From: an uncultured Oscillospiraceae bacterium
GTDB lineage: Bacteria > Bacillota > Clostridia > Oscillospirales > Oscillospiraceae
Direction of reading: 5' to 3'
DNA length: 7,338 bases
Assembly (NCBI GenBank): GCA_944385195.1
Contig: CALWWH010000264.1
Location: 1-7,338 of the forward strand
Position 1 is the first letter of the stretch; every line of letters starts with the position of its first letter. The translations under genes were made by a program, and so were the position numbers. Under the pieces are notes generated by a model. The model made no database searches, was not told the origin of the DNA, and worked only from the letters and a program-made list of their open reading frames with translations. Shown here piece after piece: positions 1 to 5,975 of this stretch.

Positions 1-798
1 CTTGCTGACCAGGTCGCGCATATAGGCCTCGCCGATTTCCGCCTCGCGCTCGATCTGCTCCCGGGTCTCCGGCAGGGGGCCGGCGGCATGCTGGGTCTGC
101 TTGTCATACCAGAAGGGCGCCGGGGCGTGGATGCTGGAGCACTCATTAATAATATCGTGCTCGGGGAACCAGTCGTTGTGATGCTGGCCCTCATAGCGGA
201 TGGTTCCAGGGATGTTCGCCTCGGCGCCGGTGGGTACGTCGCCCAGCCGCCCAATGATCTTGTAGGCGCCCAGCATCTGCGCATGATCGCCCATGCCATC
301 CTCATCGCTGAGGGGTTTGAACTTGCTCCAGTCACGTCTCTTGACTTCCGGCAGGACGCCCTTGGTACGGAACAGGAAGTTGGGCTCCAGGAAGAGCATG
401 GGAACCTTTGTGTCGTCCAGAATCTGATGGATAACGGGATGAATCATCAGGCGGGAGGGGCCATGACCAGGGATAAAGACCTGGCGCTTAAAACCCTGGG
501 CCAGCAGAGAGCGGGAGATGGCGTAGAGATAACTCATGCCATCGGCCATACCGATTTTGACGGTGCCGGCGATGGAGTCGGTGCCGCCGGAGCAGAAGTA
601 CATCAGGTTTGGCATGTAGACCGCATTAAATTGCTCTGCAAACAGCTTTGCCCAGGCCTCGGCCATGACATGTTCACAGTCCACAGGCAGGGGGTTGTGG
701 GTCTCGACGGTTCCAACGGGGATGAAAATGACGTCATTGGTTTTGAGATAGGTCTCAATCTCATGGTTGGTCATTGCGTTGAGTGCATGGGTTCTCAT
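1..798 (-). CDS. Creatininase-family metal-dependent amidohydrolase, C-terminus cut off by window edge
   Basis: The reverse strand is open for 266 codons from an ATG at 798 to the left edge, so the C-terminus lies outside the window. The N-terminal pattern IPVGTVETHNPLPVD (residues 26-40), the SGGTDSIAGT stretch (70-79) and FIPGHGPS (108-115) follow the layout of the creatininase/creatinine amidohydrolase family (PF02633). These are cytosolic, two-metal enzymes that open cyclic or linear amides. Likely ligands are E32, H34, D40 and H112; H172 in GDHAQM may match the catalytic His. The E-to-D spacing is 8 residues rather than the usual 11, and the usual NGHGGN is changed to PGHGPS, so this is a divergent branch and the substrate cannot be named. 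An ATG at 801 also exists, but AGGAGG at 810-805 sits 6 bases from the ATG at 798, which favours 798. The gene follows the solute-binding protein after 108 bases with no clear promoter of its own, so it is probably cotranscribed. Confidence 0.8.
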   Translation of the reverse strand, partial: MRTHALNAMTNHEIETYLKTNDVIFIPVGTVETHNPLPVDCEHVMAEAWAKLFAEQFNAVYMPNLMYFCSGGTDSIAGTVKIGMADGMSYLYAISRSLLAQGFKRQVFIPGHGPSRLMIHPVIHQILDDTKVPMLFLEPNFLFRTKGVLPEVKRRDWSKFKPLSDEDGMGDHAQMLGAYKIIGRLGDVPTGAEANIPGTIRYEGQHHNDWFPEHDIINECSSIHAPAPFWYDKQTQHAAGPLPETREQIEREAEIGEAYMRDLVSK

Positions 799-836
799 CA
801 TATTCCTCCTAAAAAAACGTATAAGGGTGAAAAGAA

Positions 837-881
837 TTGCGGGCAGGTGTGCGGACTTTTGATCCGCCCCCCTGCCCGCAA
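837..881 (-). terminator. Stem-loop between receptor and hydrolase genes: partial terminator or attenuator
   Basis: An 11-bp perfect stem (837-847 with 871-881) encloses a second 5-bp stem (851-855 with 863-867) and a 7-base loop. Read on the minus strand, the stem is followed by AATTCTTTTC, a broken U-tract. It lies 26 bases after the stop of the binding-protein gene. Such structures after ABC receptor genes often protect the receptor mRNA and reduce read-through, giving more receptor than downstream product. Whether it stops transcription fully cannot be told from sequence. Confidence 0.65.
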
Positions 882-906
882 AATACAAGCTTTACGGGGT
901 TTTCAC

Positions 907-2604
907 TCACTTGCTCAGCCAGCGGTCATATGCAGCCTGATAGTTCTCGGTCAGGTCTTCACAGTTCATTCGCTGCAAATTATTGATGTAGTCCTCCCAG
1001 GAGGCATCATCTAAGGTTTCCTGGCCGGTGATCCACTTGGTAACGGTCTCGCTGACATAAGTGTTCAGATCGGTAGTGATAGAACCATTTTCGACCGTTT
1101 CTTCAGCAGTAAAGGAGATGCCAGGCATGTTGTATTCGCCAGGCGTGTTCCACAGATCCCAACACTTCATACCTTCATCGCTTATACTAGAGAACTCACG
1201 TTCCACAGACAAGCAGAAGAAGGTGTGGATCAGGTAGATCTCCTGCGCCTCCATCTGGGAATACTCGGGGTTGTTGGCAATCATGTCCGTGTGCCTGGGC
1301 GTTCCGTTCTCATCGTACTCAAAGGTCACACCTTCGATACCGTAGTTGGTCAGCAGAACCCCCTCAGGGCTGTAAAAATAATCAATGAATTTAATTGCCT
1401 CCTCAATGTGCTCGCCATCGGCGGAGAACATCCAACCGCCATTGCCGACGGTGGCAGAGTACTTACCTACCGGCTGCACAGGGGCAAGGGAGCCGTCTTC
1501 CAAGGTTTGCATCGGAGCCATCGCGTAGTAGGCACCCTCGGGCAGAATGCCGATGTCATGGAAGAAGCTGCCGCCCATGCTAATGGTGATAGGCGTTGCA
1601 CCGACGACATTGGCGGCGATGCGGTCCATATCGCCGGTAAACTGAACGCCGTCCTTCGTCATGTACTCGGGATCGATCAGGCCTTCGGCATACCAGTCAC
1701 GAATCATTTCGATGTATTCACGGAAACCATCCATGGAAGGGCAGTAGGTGATGGTACCATTGATGTTGACGAAGGGAGAATTCAGGCCGCCGGTCACACC
1801 AAAGACACCGGAAAAGAAATTACCGAGAGTGAACCCGTCATTGGGGAAGCTCAGAGGGGCCTCGCCGCCAGTGATCTCATCACGGAAGGCAGCCAGCACA
1901 TCATGCCATTCGCTGTTGGTGGTCGGCATCTCCAGATCCAGCTGGTCCAGCCAATCTTGGCGGATAAACATACCGGCAGTCATGGGCTTAGTGCTCTCAG
2001 CAACCTGACTCATCCCCATTCTGTGACCGCCGTCACTCATAGAAGCCTTCACATTTGCCTCGCTCATGTTGACAAAGCTCATGTAATTGGGCATGATGTT
2101 CTCGTAACTGTTAAGCTCGACAAACAAGCCGTCATCATAAGCCTGATCCATGCCACCGGCATAGCCCATCACCTGCATGATGTCATCCAGCTGCTGGGAA
2201 ACAATCGCCAGGTTGGACTGCTCCTGGTAGGAACTGTAGGCGATACAGTCCATTTCCAGATTGACACCGGTTTTCTCAATAGCCACAGGCCAAACCAAGT
2301 TTGTGCCATCCAAATAGTCGTTCATAGTACCCGGCGCATAGGCAGTCAGGGGCAGCATAATGGATAAAGTCAGGCTGCCATCCGTGCACAGGGGATAGAC
2401 GCTGTCGGTTTCTTCGGTAGGCTCTTCGGCAGGAGCGTCAGCAGACTCCTCGGCAGGAGCATCAGTGGACTCCTCAGCCGGCTCCTCGGTTGCGGGAGTG
2501 TCAGCCGCAGGGGCATCGGGCGTGGTTGCCGGTTCACTGGCGCAGCCGGCGAACAAGCCTAGGCACATAACCAGAGCAAGCAGCAGGGACAAAAAGTTCT
2601 TCAT
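907..2604 (-). CDS. ABC transporter substrate-binding lipoprotein, LplA/aldouronate-type (CUT1 sugar family)
   Basis: This 565-residue exported receptor would capture a solute, probably an oligosaccharide, outside the membrane and deliver it to an ABC permease. Residues 1-20 form a lipoprotein signal peptide (K2, hydrophobic core 4-18, lipobox FAGC) with C21 as the lipidated cysteine. Residues 22-68 are a low-complexity Pro/Glu/Ala/Thr/Ser tether. The motif MFIRQDWLDQL followed by PTTNSEW (212-233) is the typical signature of family 1 solute-binding proteins, and the ~560-residue length suits the LplA/aldouronate subgroup rather than the ~420-residue maltose type. The ATG at 2604 has AGGAGG at 2620-2615, 10 bases upstream. 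No permease or ATPase gene adjoins it: an AraC-type regulator lies upstream and a creatininase-like hydrolase downstream, all on one strand. The ligand is unknown; the subgroup name comes from overall resemblance, not from recognised binding residues. Confidence 0.88.
   Translation of the reverse strand: MKNFLSLLLALVMCLGLFAGCASEPATTPDAPAADTPATEEPAEESTDAPAEESADAPAEEPTEETDSVYPLCTDGSLTLSIMLPLTAYAPGTMNDYLDGTNLVWPVAIEKTGVNLEMDCIAYSSYQEQSNLAIVSQQLDDIMQVMGYAGGMDQAYDDGLFVELNSYENIMPNYMSFVNMSEANVKASMSDGGHRMGMSQVAESTKPMTAGMFIRQDWLDQLDLEMPTTNSEWHDVLAAFRDEITGGEAPLSFPNDGFTLGNFFSGVFGVTGGLNSPFVNINGTITYCPSMDGFREYIEMIRDWYAEGLIDPEYMTKDGVQFTGDMDRIAANVVGATPITISMGGSFFHDIGILPEGAYYAMAPMQTLEDGSLAPVQPVGKYSATVGNGGWMFSADGEHIEEAIKFIDYFYSPEGVLLTNYGIEGVTFEYDENGTPRHTDMIANNPEYSQMEAQEIYLIHTFFCLSVEREFSSISDEGMKCWDLWNTPGEYNMPGISFTAEETVENGSITTDLNTYVSETVTKWITGQETLDDASWEDYINNLQRMNCEDLTENYQAAYDRWLSK
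2422..2493 (-). repeat. 24-base tandem repeat encoding the lipoprotein tether
   Basis: Two 24-base units (2422-2445 and 2446-2469) are near-identical, and a third, more diverged unit follows (2470-2493). On the coding strand they give an 8-residue repeat of the type E-S-x-D-A-P-A-E in the tether after the lipidated cysteine. Being an exact multiple of 3, gain or loss of units would change tether length without breaking the frame. Confidence 0.75.
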
Positions 2605-2628
2605 TTAGGTAGTTCCTCCTTTGTTCTT

Positions 2629-2641
2629 TGCACATCGTGCA
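2629..2641. promoter_or_regulatory. Short palindrome in the receptor-gene leader, possible operator
   Basis: TGCAC-ATC-GTGCA has 5-bp perfect arms and a 3-base centre, and lies 25 bases before the ATG of the solute-binding protein, between the proposed promoter and the ribosome binding site. It could be a regulator site or a small leader hairpin. AraC proteins usually bind direct repeats, so a link to the neighbouring regulator is uncertain. Confidence 0.25.
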
Positions 2642-2655
2642 TAGTGTTTGTCGAT

Positions 2656-2684
2656 ATATTAAAATTTTTTTGTAAAAAAATAAA
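2656..2684 (-). promoter_or_regulatory. Candidate promoter of the solute-binding protein gene
   Basis: In a very A/T-rich stretch, TTTATT (2684-2679) and TAATAT (2661-2656) are 17 bases apart on the minus strand, about 50 bases ahead of the ATG at 2604. Neither box is a strong match, as expected for a promoter needing an activator such as the AraC protein encoded upstream. The A/T richness makes chance matches easy, so the position is tentative. Confidence 0.35.
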
Positions 2685-2710
2685 CAGCGCAAAAGGACAC
2701 ACTGTTGTCT

Positions 2711-2760
2711 AAATACAGAAGAACAGGACATCTATCGTGACGTCCTGTTCTTCTGTATTT
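2711..2760 (-). terminator. Perfect 19-bp hairpin after the araC-type gene
   Basis: The arms 2711-2729 and 2742-2760 are exact reverse complements, enclosing a 12-base loop. The stem begins 5 bases after the stop codon of the AraC-type gene. On the minus strand the 3' arm ends in TATTTAG, so the U-tract is short, but the stem outer end is all A:U and would melt like one. It most likely ends the regulator transcript and separates it from the receptor gene. Confidence 0.7.
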
Positions 2761-2765
2761 TAAAA

Positions 2766-3821
2766 TTACGGTCGATTCTGACGGAATTCTTTGGGGGATA
2801 CGTTGTATTTCGCCCTGAATAATTTGTATATTGTGCTGTTATGGTCATATCCAGCGGATTGCAAAATCATAGTAATAGGGTAACTGGTGTTGATCAGCAT
2901 ATCGGCTATGTAGTTGAGTTTGAGCTCATTGAGGTACTCCCGAAAGGACAAGCCGGTTCTGCGCTGTATGATCCGCAGCAGCTGTCGTTCGCTGTAGCCA
3001 AAGCGCCGGGCTAGTTCTGCGCGCTCTATCGTAGCAAATTCCAACCGCAGACACTCCATGATTGCATCCTCCACTTTCGGAGACTGCCAGAGATGGAGTT
3101 CCGCACAGTCGCCGTAGCTAAGGGATAGATTTGCAAGAAAGCTCATGAGCAACCCGTCTTCCATTGCAAAAGAAGCCGGATCGTTGCTCAACGGCGGCTG
3201 GTATAGTGCTTGCATCCACGGGTCGTGCAGCAATGCTTCACCCATATGAAACAGAGCCCAGGAGTTGCCACCAAAGGCGCCGACGGTGTGCTTAAGGAAT
3301 GTTGCAATCGGTCCGTCTCCCTCTAATAGAATCGAAAAACGCGCTTGCGTCCTGGTCCGTCTCAGCAGAATGCTCCGGCGAACGCAATCGCGATCAAACG
3401 CGCCTGCAGCATAAACAGTGCCAGGGCCCAAGAGCAATACATCGCCCGGCTGCAGCAATAAAGGCTGCTGGGAGATATAGTACTGGTTGAAACCGTATGG
3501 GCACAGAATGATTTCGTAACTCTCAGATGCGTGCTCCGGTAAGGGAATATAACGGGCAAAGCAGTTCTCCAGGACATAGCGAAAATCGCGAATATCGCCG
3601 GCGTTGAGCGTATCTGGGAGATAGGCCGCCATACGATGCCAGTTTTGCCCCAGTTTAGACATATATGTATCCAGATCGTGCAGCATTGCTTGACGCAACG
3701 CTTGATAGGCCTGAAAACTAGCTTGCAGGGGATCGAATCCCAGAGCAGTTGCATGTATTTGATAAATCGATTGAAACTGCTCCTCCATCGCACTCAGAGG
3801 AGGAATGATATGTAGCTCCAT
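2766..3821 (-). CDS. AraC-family transcriptional regulator with cupin-like sensor half
   Basis: The 351-residue protein ends in a textbook AraC DNA-binding domain. The first helix-turn-helix is about 264-287 (ERAELARRFGYSERQLLRII) and the second about 312-337, closing with AGYDHNSTIYKLFRAKYNVSPKEFR. Residues 104-145, containing QPGDVLLLGPGTVYA, look like the beta-barrel turn of a cupin-type ligand-sensing domain, although the N-terminal 100 residues are not recognisable. It is predicted to activate or repress the adjacent solute-receptor gene, probably in response to the imported compound. An in-frame ATG exists at 3947, but it lies upstream of a good promoter (-10 at 3853-3848). The ATG at 3821 is preceded by AGAGGGAG and begins MELHIIPPL, so it is preferred. 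Codon use is more A/T-rich than in the genes on the right side of the window. Confidence 0.9.
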   Translation of the reverse strand: MELHIIPPLSAMEEQFQSIYQIHATALGFDPLQASFQAYQALRQAMLHDLDTYMSKLGQNWHRMAAYLPDTLNAGDIRDFRYVLENCFARYIPLPEHASESYEIILCPYGFNQYYISQQPLLLQPGDVLLLGPGTVYAAGAFDRDCVRRSILLRRTRTQARFSILLEGDGPIATFLKHTVGAFGGNSWALFHMGEALLHDPWMQALYQPPLSNDPASFAMEDGLLMSFLANLSLSYGDCAELHLWQSPKVEDAIMECLRLEFATIERAELARRFGYSERQLLRIIQRRTGLSFREYLNELKLNYIADMLINTSYPITMILQSAGYDHNSTIYKLFRAKYNVSPKEFRQNRP

Positions 3822-3847
3822 TTTATGCTTCACTCCCTCTGGCACTG

Positions 3848-3877
3848 ATTGTACCATAGCCCGAACTTGTTTGGCAA
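3848..3877 (-). promoter_or_regulatory. Promoter of the araC-type regulator
   Basis: On the minus strand TTGCCA (3877-3872) and TACAAT (3853-3848) are 18 bases apart, with a TGG extended -10 directly upstream of TACAAT. Transcription would start near 3841, giving a leader of only about 20 bases that holds the ribosome binding site. This argues for translation start at 3821 and against 3947. Confidence 0.6.
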
Positions 3878-3898
3878 GGAAAGAGGTACTGCGTGTTA

Positions 3899-4357
3899 CC
3901 GAATATGCGCCCGCAAGAGGCAGAAAGGGCTGCAAGCAGAAGCGCACGGCCTATATTTATTCGTGGATCAGGCCTCAGAGATGCCGGAAGATCCCCAAAA
4001 GGCGCCCAGAGACTGTATTTGTGTCGCCGACGAGCCGCTACCGGAGTCCTCTGACCAGGAAGAATGCCCAGGGAACCTGGTGATTGTGACGATGCAGTCT
4101 GACCTGGAGAGCCTGGCCCTCCTGCTCAATCACATCAACTTCGTCCTGGCGGATGATTTTCGTTTTTATCGTGGTCTGGAGCGGGTAAACGACGCCCAGG
4201 GCTGCGATTTGGCTCAAGGGTCGCATTGGGACCACAGGGATACAGCACGCCTTTCAAGACCAAGCAGCTGCGCAATACCGCAGCCGGCGGGATGCTCTCC
4301 CCGCAGCTATACGCGCAGATCCCCTGCAGGGGCACGCCTAGCGGAGTACGACCATAG
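3899..4357 (+). pseudogene. Probable decayed protein-coding remnant, family uncertain
   Basis: This stretch has no intact gene, yet shows coding-like composition that changes frame. From about 3945 to 4200 the frame with codons starting at multiples of 3 reads like protein, for example CICVADEPLPE, LVIVTMQSDLESLALLL and NHINFVLADD, with GC-rich third positions. After about 4200 a different frame is more convincing (GYSTPFKTKQLR, GGMLSPQLYAQIP) and ends at TAG 4355-4357. No ribosome binding site or start fits the left end, and the first part merges into the promoter of the regulator on the other strand. The general look, a hydrophobic helix with LALLLNHIN and a later GmLSpqLy, faintly resembles the N-terminal half of clostridial PucR/CdaR-type regulators. 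That is a weak impression, not an identification. It abuts the tRNA terminator. Non-coding spacer that happens to be open is the alternative. Confidence 0.4.
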
Positions 4358-4358
4358 A

Positions 4359-4400
4359 AACAAAAAACAGCAGGGCTGCCAGAAATTCTGACAGCCCTGC
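4359..4400 (-). terminator. Rho-independent terminator of tRNA-Thr
   Basis: On the minus strand a 9-bp G/C-rich stem (4400-4392 with 4378-4370), continued past a single mismatch by a 4-bp inner stem and a 3-base loop, is followed by TGTTTTTTGTTT. It begins 2 bases after the encoded CCA of the tRNA. This is a strong classical terminator. Confidence 0.92.
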
Positions 4401-4401
4401 C

Positions 4402-4477
4402 TGGAGCTAGTGAGGTGACTCGAACACCCGACCTGCTGATTACGAATCAGCTGCACTACCTGCTGTGCTACACTAGC
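4402..4477 (-). tRNA. tRNA-Thr, anticodon CGU
   Basis: The minus strand folds into a full 76-base cloverleaf. The acceptor GCTAGTG/CACTAGC pairs perfectly, positions 8-9 are TA, and the D arm is GCAC with an 8-base loop holding GG. The anticodon stem is GCTGA/TCAGC with loop TTCGTAA (anticodon bases 4444-4442), the variable region is AGGTC, and the T arm has loop TTCGAGT with one G:U pair. Anticodon CGU reads the threonine codon ACG. The 3' CCA is encoded (4404-4402), as is common in Gram-positive genes. The discriminator base is U rather than the A found in many bacterial threonine tRNAs. It is a single-gene transcript with its own promoter and terminator. Confidence 0.96.
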
Positions 4478-4500
4478 AAATCATTCTACCGGTGTGGTGT

Positions 4501-4529
4501 ATTATATTTCATTTTCATCGGATTGTCAA
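4501..4529 (-). promoter_or_regulatory. Perfect-consensus promoter of tRNA-Thr
   Basis: On the minus strand TTGACA (4529-4524) and TATAAT (4506-4501) are separated by exactly 17 bases. This is a full match to the vegetative sigma factor consensus and is placed about 24 bases ahead of the mature tRNA 5' end, leaving a short leader to be trimmed by RNase P. It implies strong constitutive transcription. Confidence 0.92.
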
Positions 4530-4563
4530 GTATCATCTAGCTCCATCTTAATAGAAACTACCC

Positions 4564-4592
4564 TTTACACCCGCGCTGTGGAGGTGTATAAT
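4564..4592 (+). promoter_or_regulatory. Promoter of the XpaC-family gene
   Basis: TTTACA (4564-4569) and TATAAT (4587-4592) are 17 bases apart, one mismatch from the vegetative consensus. The start of transcription would be near 4599, giving a leader of about 28 bases with AGGGAG at 4612-4617. This promoter is divergent from, and only 34 bases from, the tRNA promoter. Confidence 0.82.
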
Positions 4593-4626
4593 AATGTCGT
4601 CGAAATCATAAAGGGAGCAGAAAACC

Positions 4627-5868
4627 GTGAATGAAAAAAATGACTGGATCTGGTGGGTTGTCATCATCGCGCTGCTGGTCAGCATTACGCCCCTAGGCCT
4701 CATCGGGCTGTTCATCTACCTCAACCGGAATAAAAACAAGACCAAGCAGATCCCCGAGAAGTCTGGGCAGACATCCTACACTGCCTACACCTTTAATGAA
4801 GCCATGGACGCTGCCTCCAGCGCTGTCAACACCGCAATGCGCTCTGTCAGCGAAGCCATCAACTCTACTCTGGGCGAGAAGCCCCAGGCAAAGCCTGCGG
4901 CCTCCAAGATTTCTTACCAGATGGCAAAAAAGCCTCCGAAACCCAAGAAGCCCCTCTCCCGCGCCGCAGCCCGGCTGAAAATCATCTCCGGCTGCATCCT
5001 GGCCGGAAGCTTTAGCATCGGCGCCATAGCCACCTTCTTCGATGAGCTGGGCTCCGTCCTCCACGGCCTCGACGGCCTCATCGATATGCTCGAGGAATTG
5101 ATCCCTCTGGGCATCTTTGCCTGTCTGAGTGGCATCTTGGCCCTCTGGGGCTACTATGGACTGCAAAAATGCAAGCGCTTTGACCGCTATCAGGGACTCA
5201 TTCAGCCCGCCCGCTCCACTCTGTCCGTCCGCGCCCTGGCCGACGCCCTGGAGCTGAAGTACAGCCGCGTCTGCGATGACCTGGACGAGATGATCGACCG
5301 CGGCTACTTTGAATTTGCCTACCTTGACCGGGCAAAAGGCCAGCTGATCCTCTCGCCGGACTATGTCGTTCTCTACGACACAGAGCCCGCGCCGAAAGCC
5401 GCCCCCCAGTCCAAGGCCGAATCCGACTCTGTACAGGACATCTCGGAGGAAGACCAGCTGCTGCTGCGCATCCGCCGGGCCAATGACCTCATCTCCAACC
5501 AGGAGATGTCCCAGAAACTGGACGAAATCGAGCAGCTGACCCGCAAGATCTTCAAGCTCCTGGAGGAGCGCCCGGAAAAGGCCGAGGATCTGCACAGCTT
5601 TACCAACTACTACCTGCCCCAAACCCTGAAAATCACCGAGGCCTACGCCCGCCTGGAAGCCCAGGGCATCGAGGGGGAGAACATAAGCGACGCCAAGGCC
5701 AAGATCACCTCCGCGCTGGACAAGCTGGCCGAGGGCTACCGCCAGCAGCTGGATCAGCTCTTCGCCGACGACGTGGTGGACATCACCGCCGATATCGCCG
5801 TCATGGAGCACATGCTGGCCCGCGACGGCCTGGCCGGCGACGAGCTTCAGCCGGAAAAGCGCAGCTAA
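4627..5868 (+). CDS. XpaC-family (5-bromo-4-chloroindolyl phosphate hydrolysis) membrane protein with central winged-helix-like segment
   Basis: This 413-residue protein starts at GTG 4627, 9 bases after AGGGAG; the nearby ATG at 4631 is out of frame. Residues 7-32 form a hydrophobic segment. Residues 40-116 are a polar Ala/Lys/Pro-rich stretch. Further hydrophobic segments lie at about 117-138 and 158-179. Residues 185-250 (LSVRALADALELKYSRVCDDLDEMIDRGYFEFAYLD) look like a small winged-helix domain. Residues 278-402 carry the XpaC-type helical region (PF10112): LLRIRRANDLI, IEQLTRKIFKLLEE, then FTNYYLPQTLKI (325-336) with its conserved YYLP core, and a closing AVMEHMLARDG. XpaC was named for an indolyl-phosphate phenotype in Bacillus, but its biochemical role is not settled. 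It often accompanies TelA-type toxic-anion resistance proteins; none is visible here. The gene is monocistronic, with a promoter before it and a hairpin after it. Codons are strongly C/G-ending. Confidence 0.85.
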   Translation: MNEKNDWIWWVVIIALLVSITPLGLIGLFIYLNRNKNKTKQIPEKSGQTSYTAYTFNEAMDAASSAVNTAMRSVSEAINSTLGEKPQAKPAASKISYQMAKKPPKPKKPLSRAAARLKIISGCILAGSFSIGAIATFFDELGSVLHGLDGLIDMLEELIPLGIFACLSGILALWGYYGLQKCKRFDRYQGLIQPARSTLSVRALADALELKYSRVCDDLDEMIDRGYFEFAYLDRAKGQLILSPDYVVLYDTEPAPKAAPQSKAESDSVQDISEEDQLLLRIRRANDLISNQEMSQKLDEIEQLTRKIFKLLEERPEKAEDLHSFTNYYLPQTLKITEAYARLEAQGIEGENISDAKAKITSALDKLAEGYRQQLDQLFADDVVDITADIAVMEHMLARDGLAGDELQPEKRS

Positions 5869-5878
5869 ATACGGACGA

Positions 5879-5913
5879 ACACAGCGGGACGAGGCTAGCT
5901 CTTCCCGCTGTGT
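5879..5913 (+). terminator. Hairpin after the XpaC-family gene
   Basis: An 11-bp perfect G/C-rich stem (5879-5889 with 5903-5913), with a further 3-bp inner stem and a 5-base loop, begins 10 bases after the stop codon. The following GTGTTGCTGTG is only moderately T-rich, so it is a likely but not ideal terminator separating this gene from the two-component operon. Confidence 0.65.
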
Positions 5914-5975
5914 GTGTTGCTGTGGCCCGCTTTACGTATATTTAATATTCCCTTGATGTCATGTTTACGCAGATC

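Noticed and set aside
88..1014. Plus-strand open frame of 308 codons
   Set aside because: It lies antisense to the hydrolase and the end of the receptor gene, both of which have family motifs and ribosome binding sites. Its translation is low-complexity and matches no family I know.
1225..2367. Plus-strand open frame of 380 codons
   Set aside because: Antisense to the solute-binding protein, rich in His/Val/Gly as expected of a reverse-frame shadow, and without a start signal.
2534..2731. Small minus-strand frame of 65 codons across the receptor start
   Set aside because: It overlaps the receptor start region in another frame and has no ribosome binding site; the receptor signal peptide explains the DNA.
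4038..4335. Minus-strand frames of 65-66 codons beside the tRNA
   Set aside because: They overlap each other in different frames, lack ribosome binding sites and are no more convincing than the plus-strand remnant in the same DNA.
4537..4545. 9-base inverted copy of the tRNA 3' end (CTAGCTCCA) upstream of the tRNA
   Set aside because: Nine bases are too few to call an attachment-site remnant, and a similar 8-base match occurs at 3813-3820 inside the AraC start codons.
4693..5811. Minus-strand open frame of 372 codons
   Set aside because: Antisense to the XpaC-family gene. The C/G-ending codons of the real gene remove stop codons from this frame, and its Gly/Leu/Val-rich translation has no motifs.
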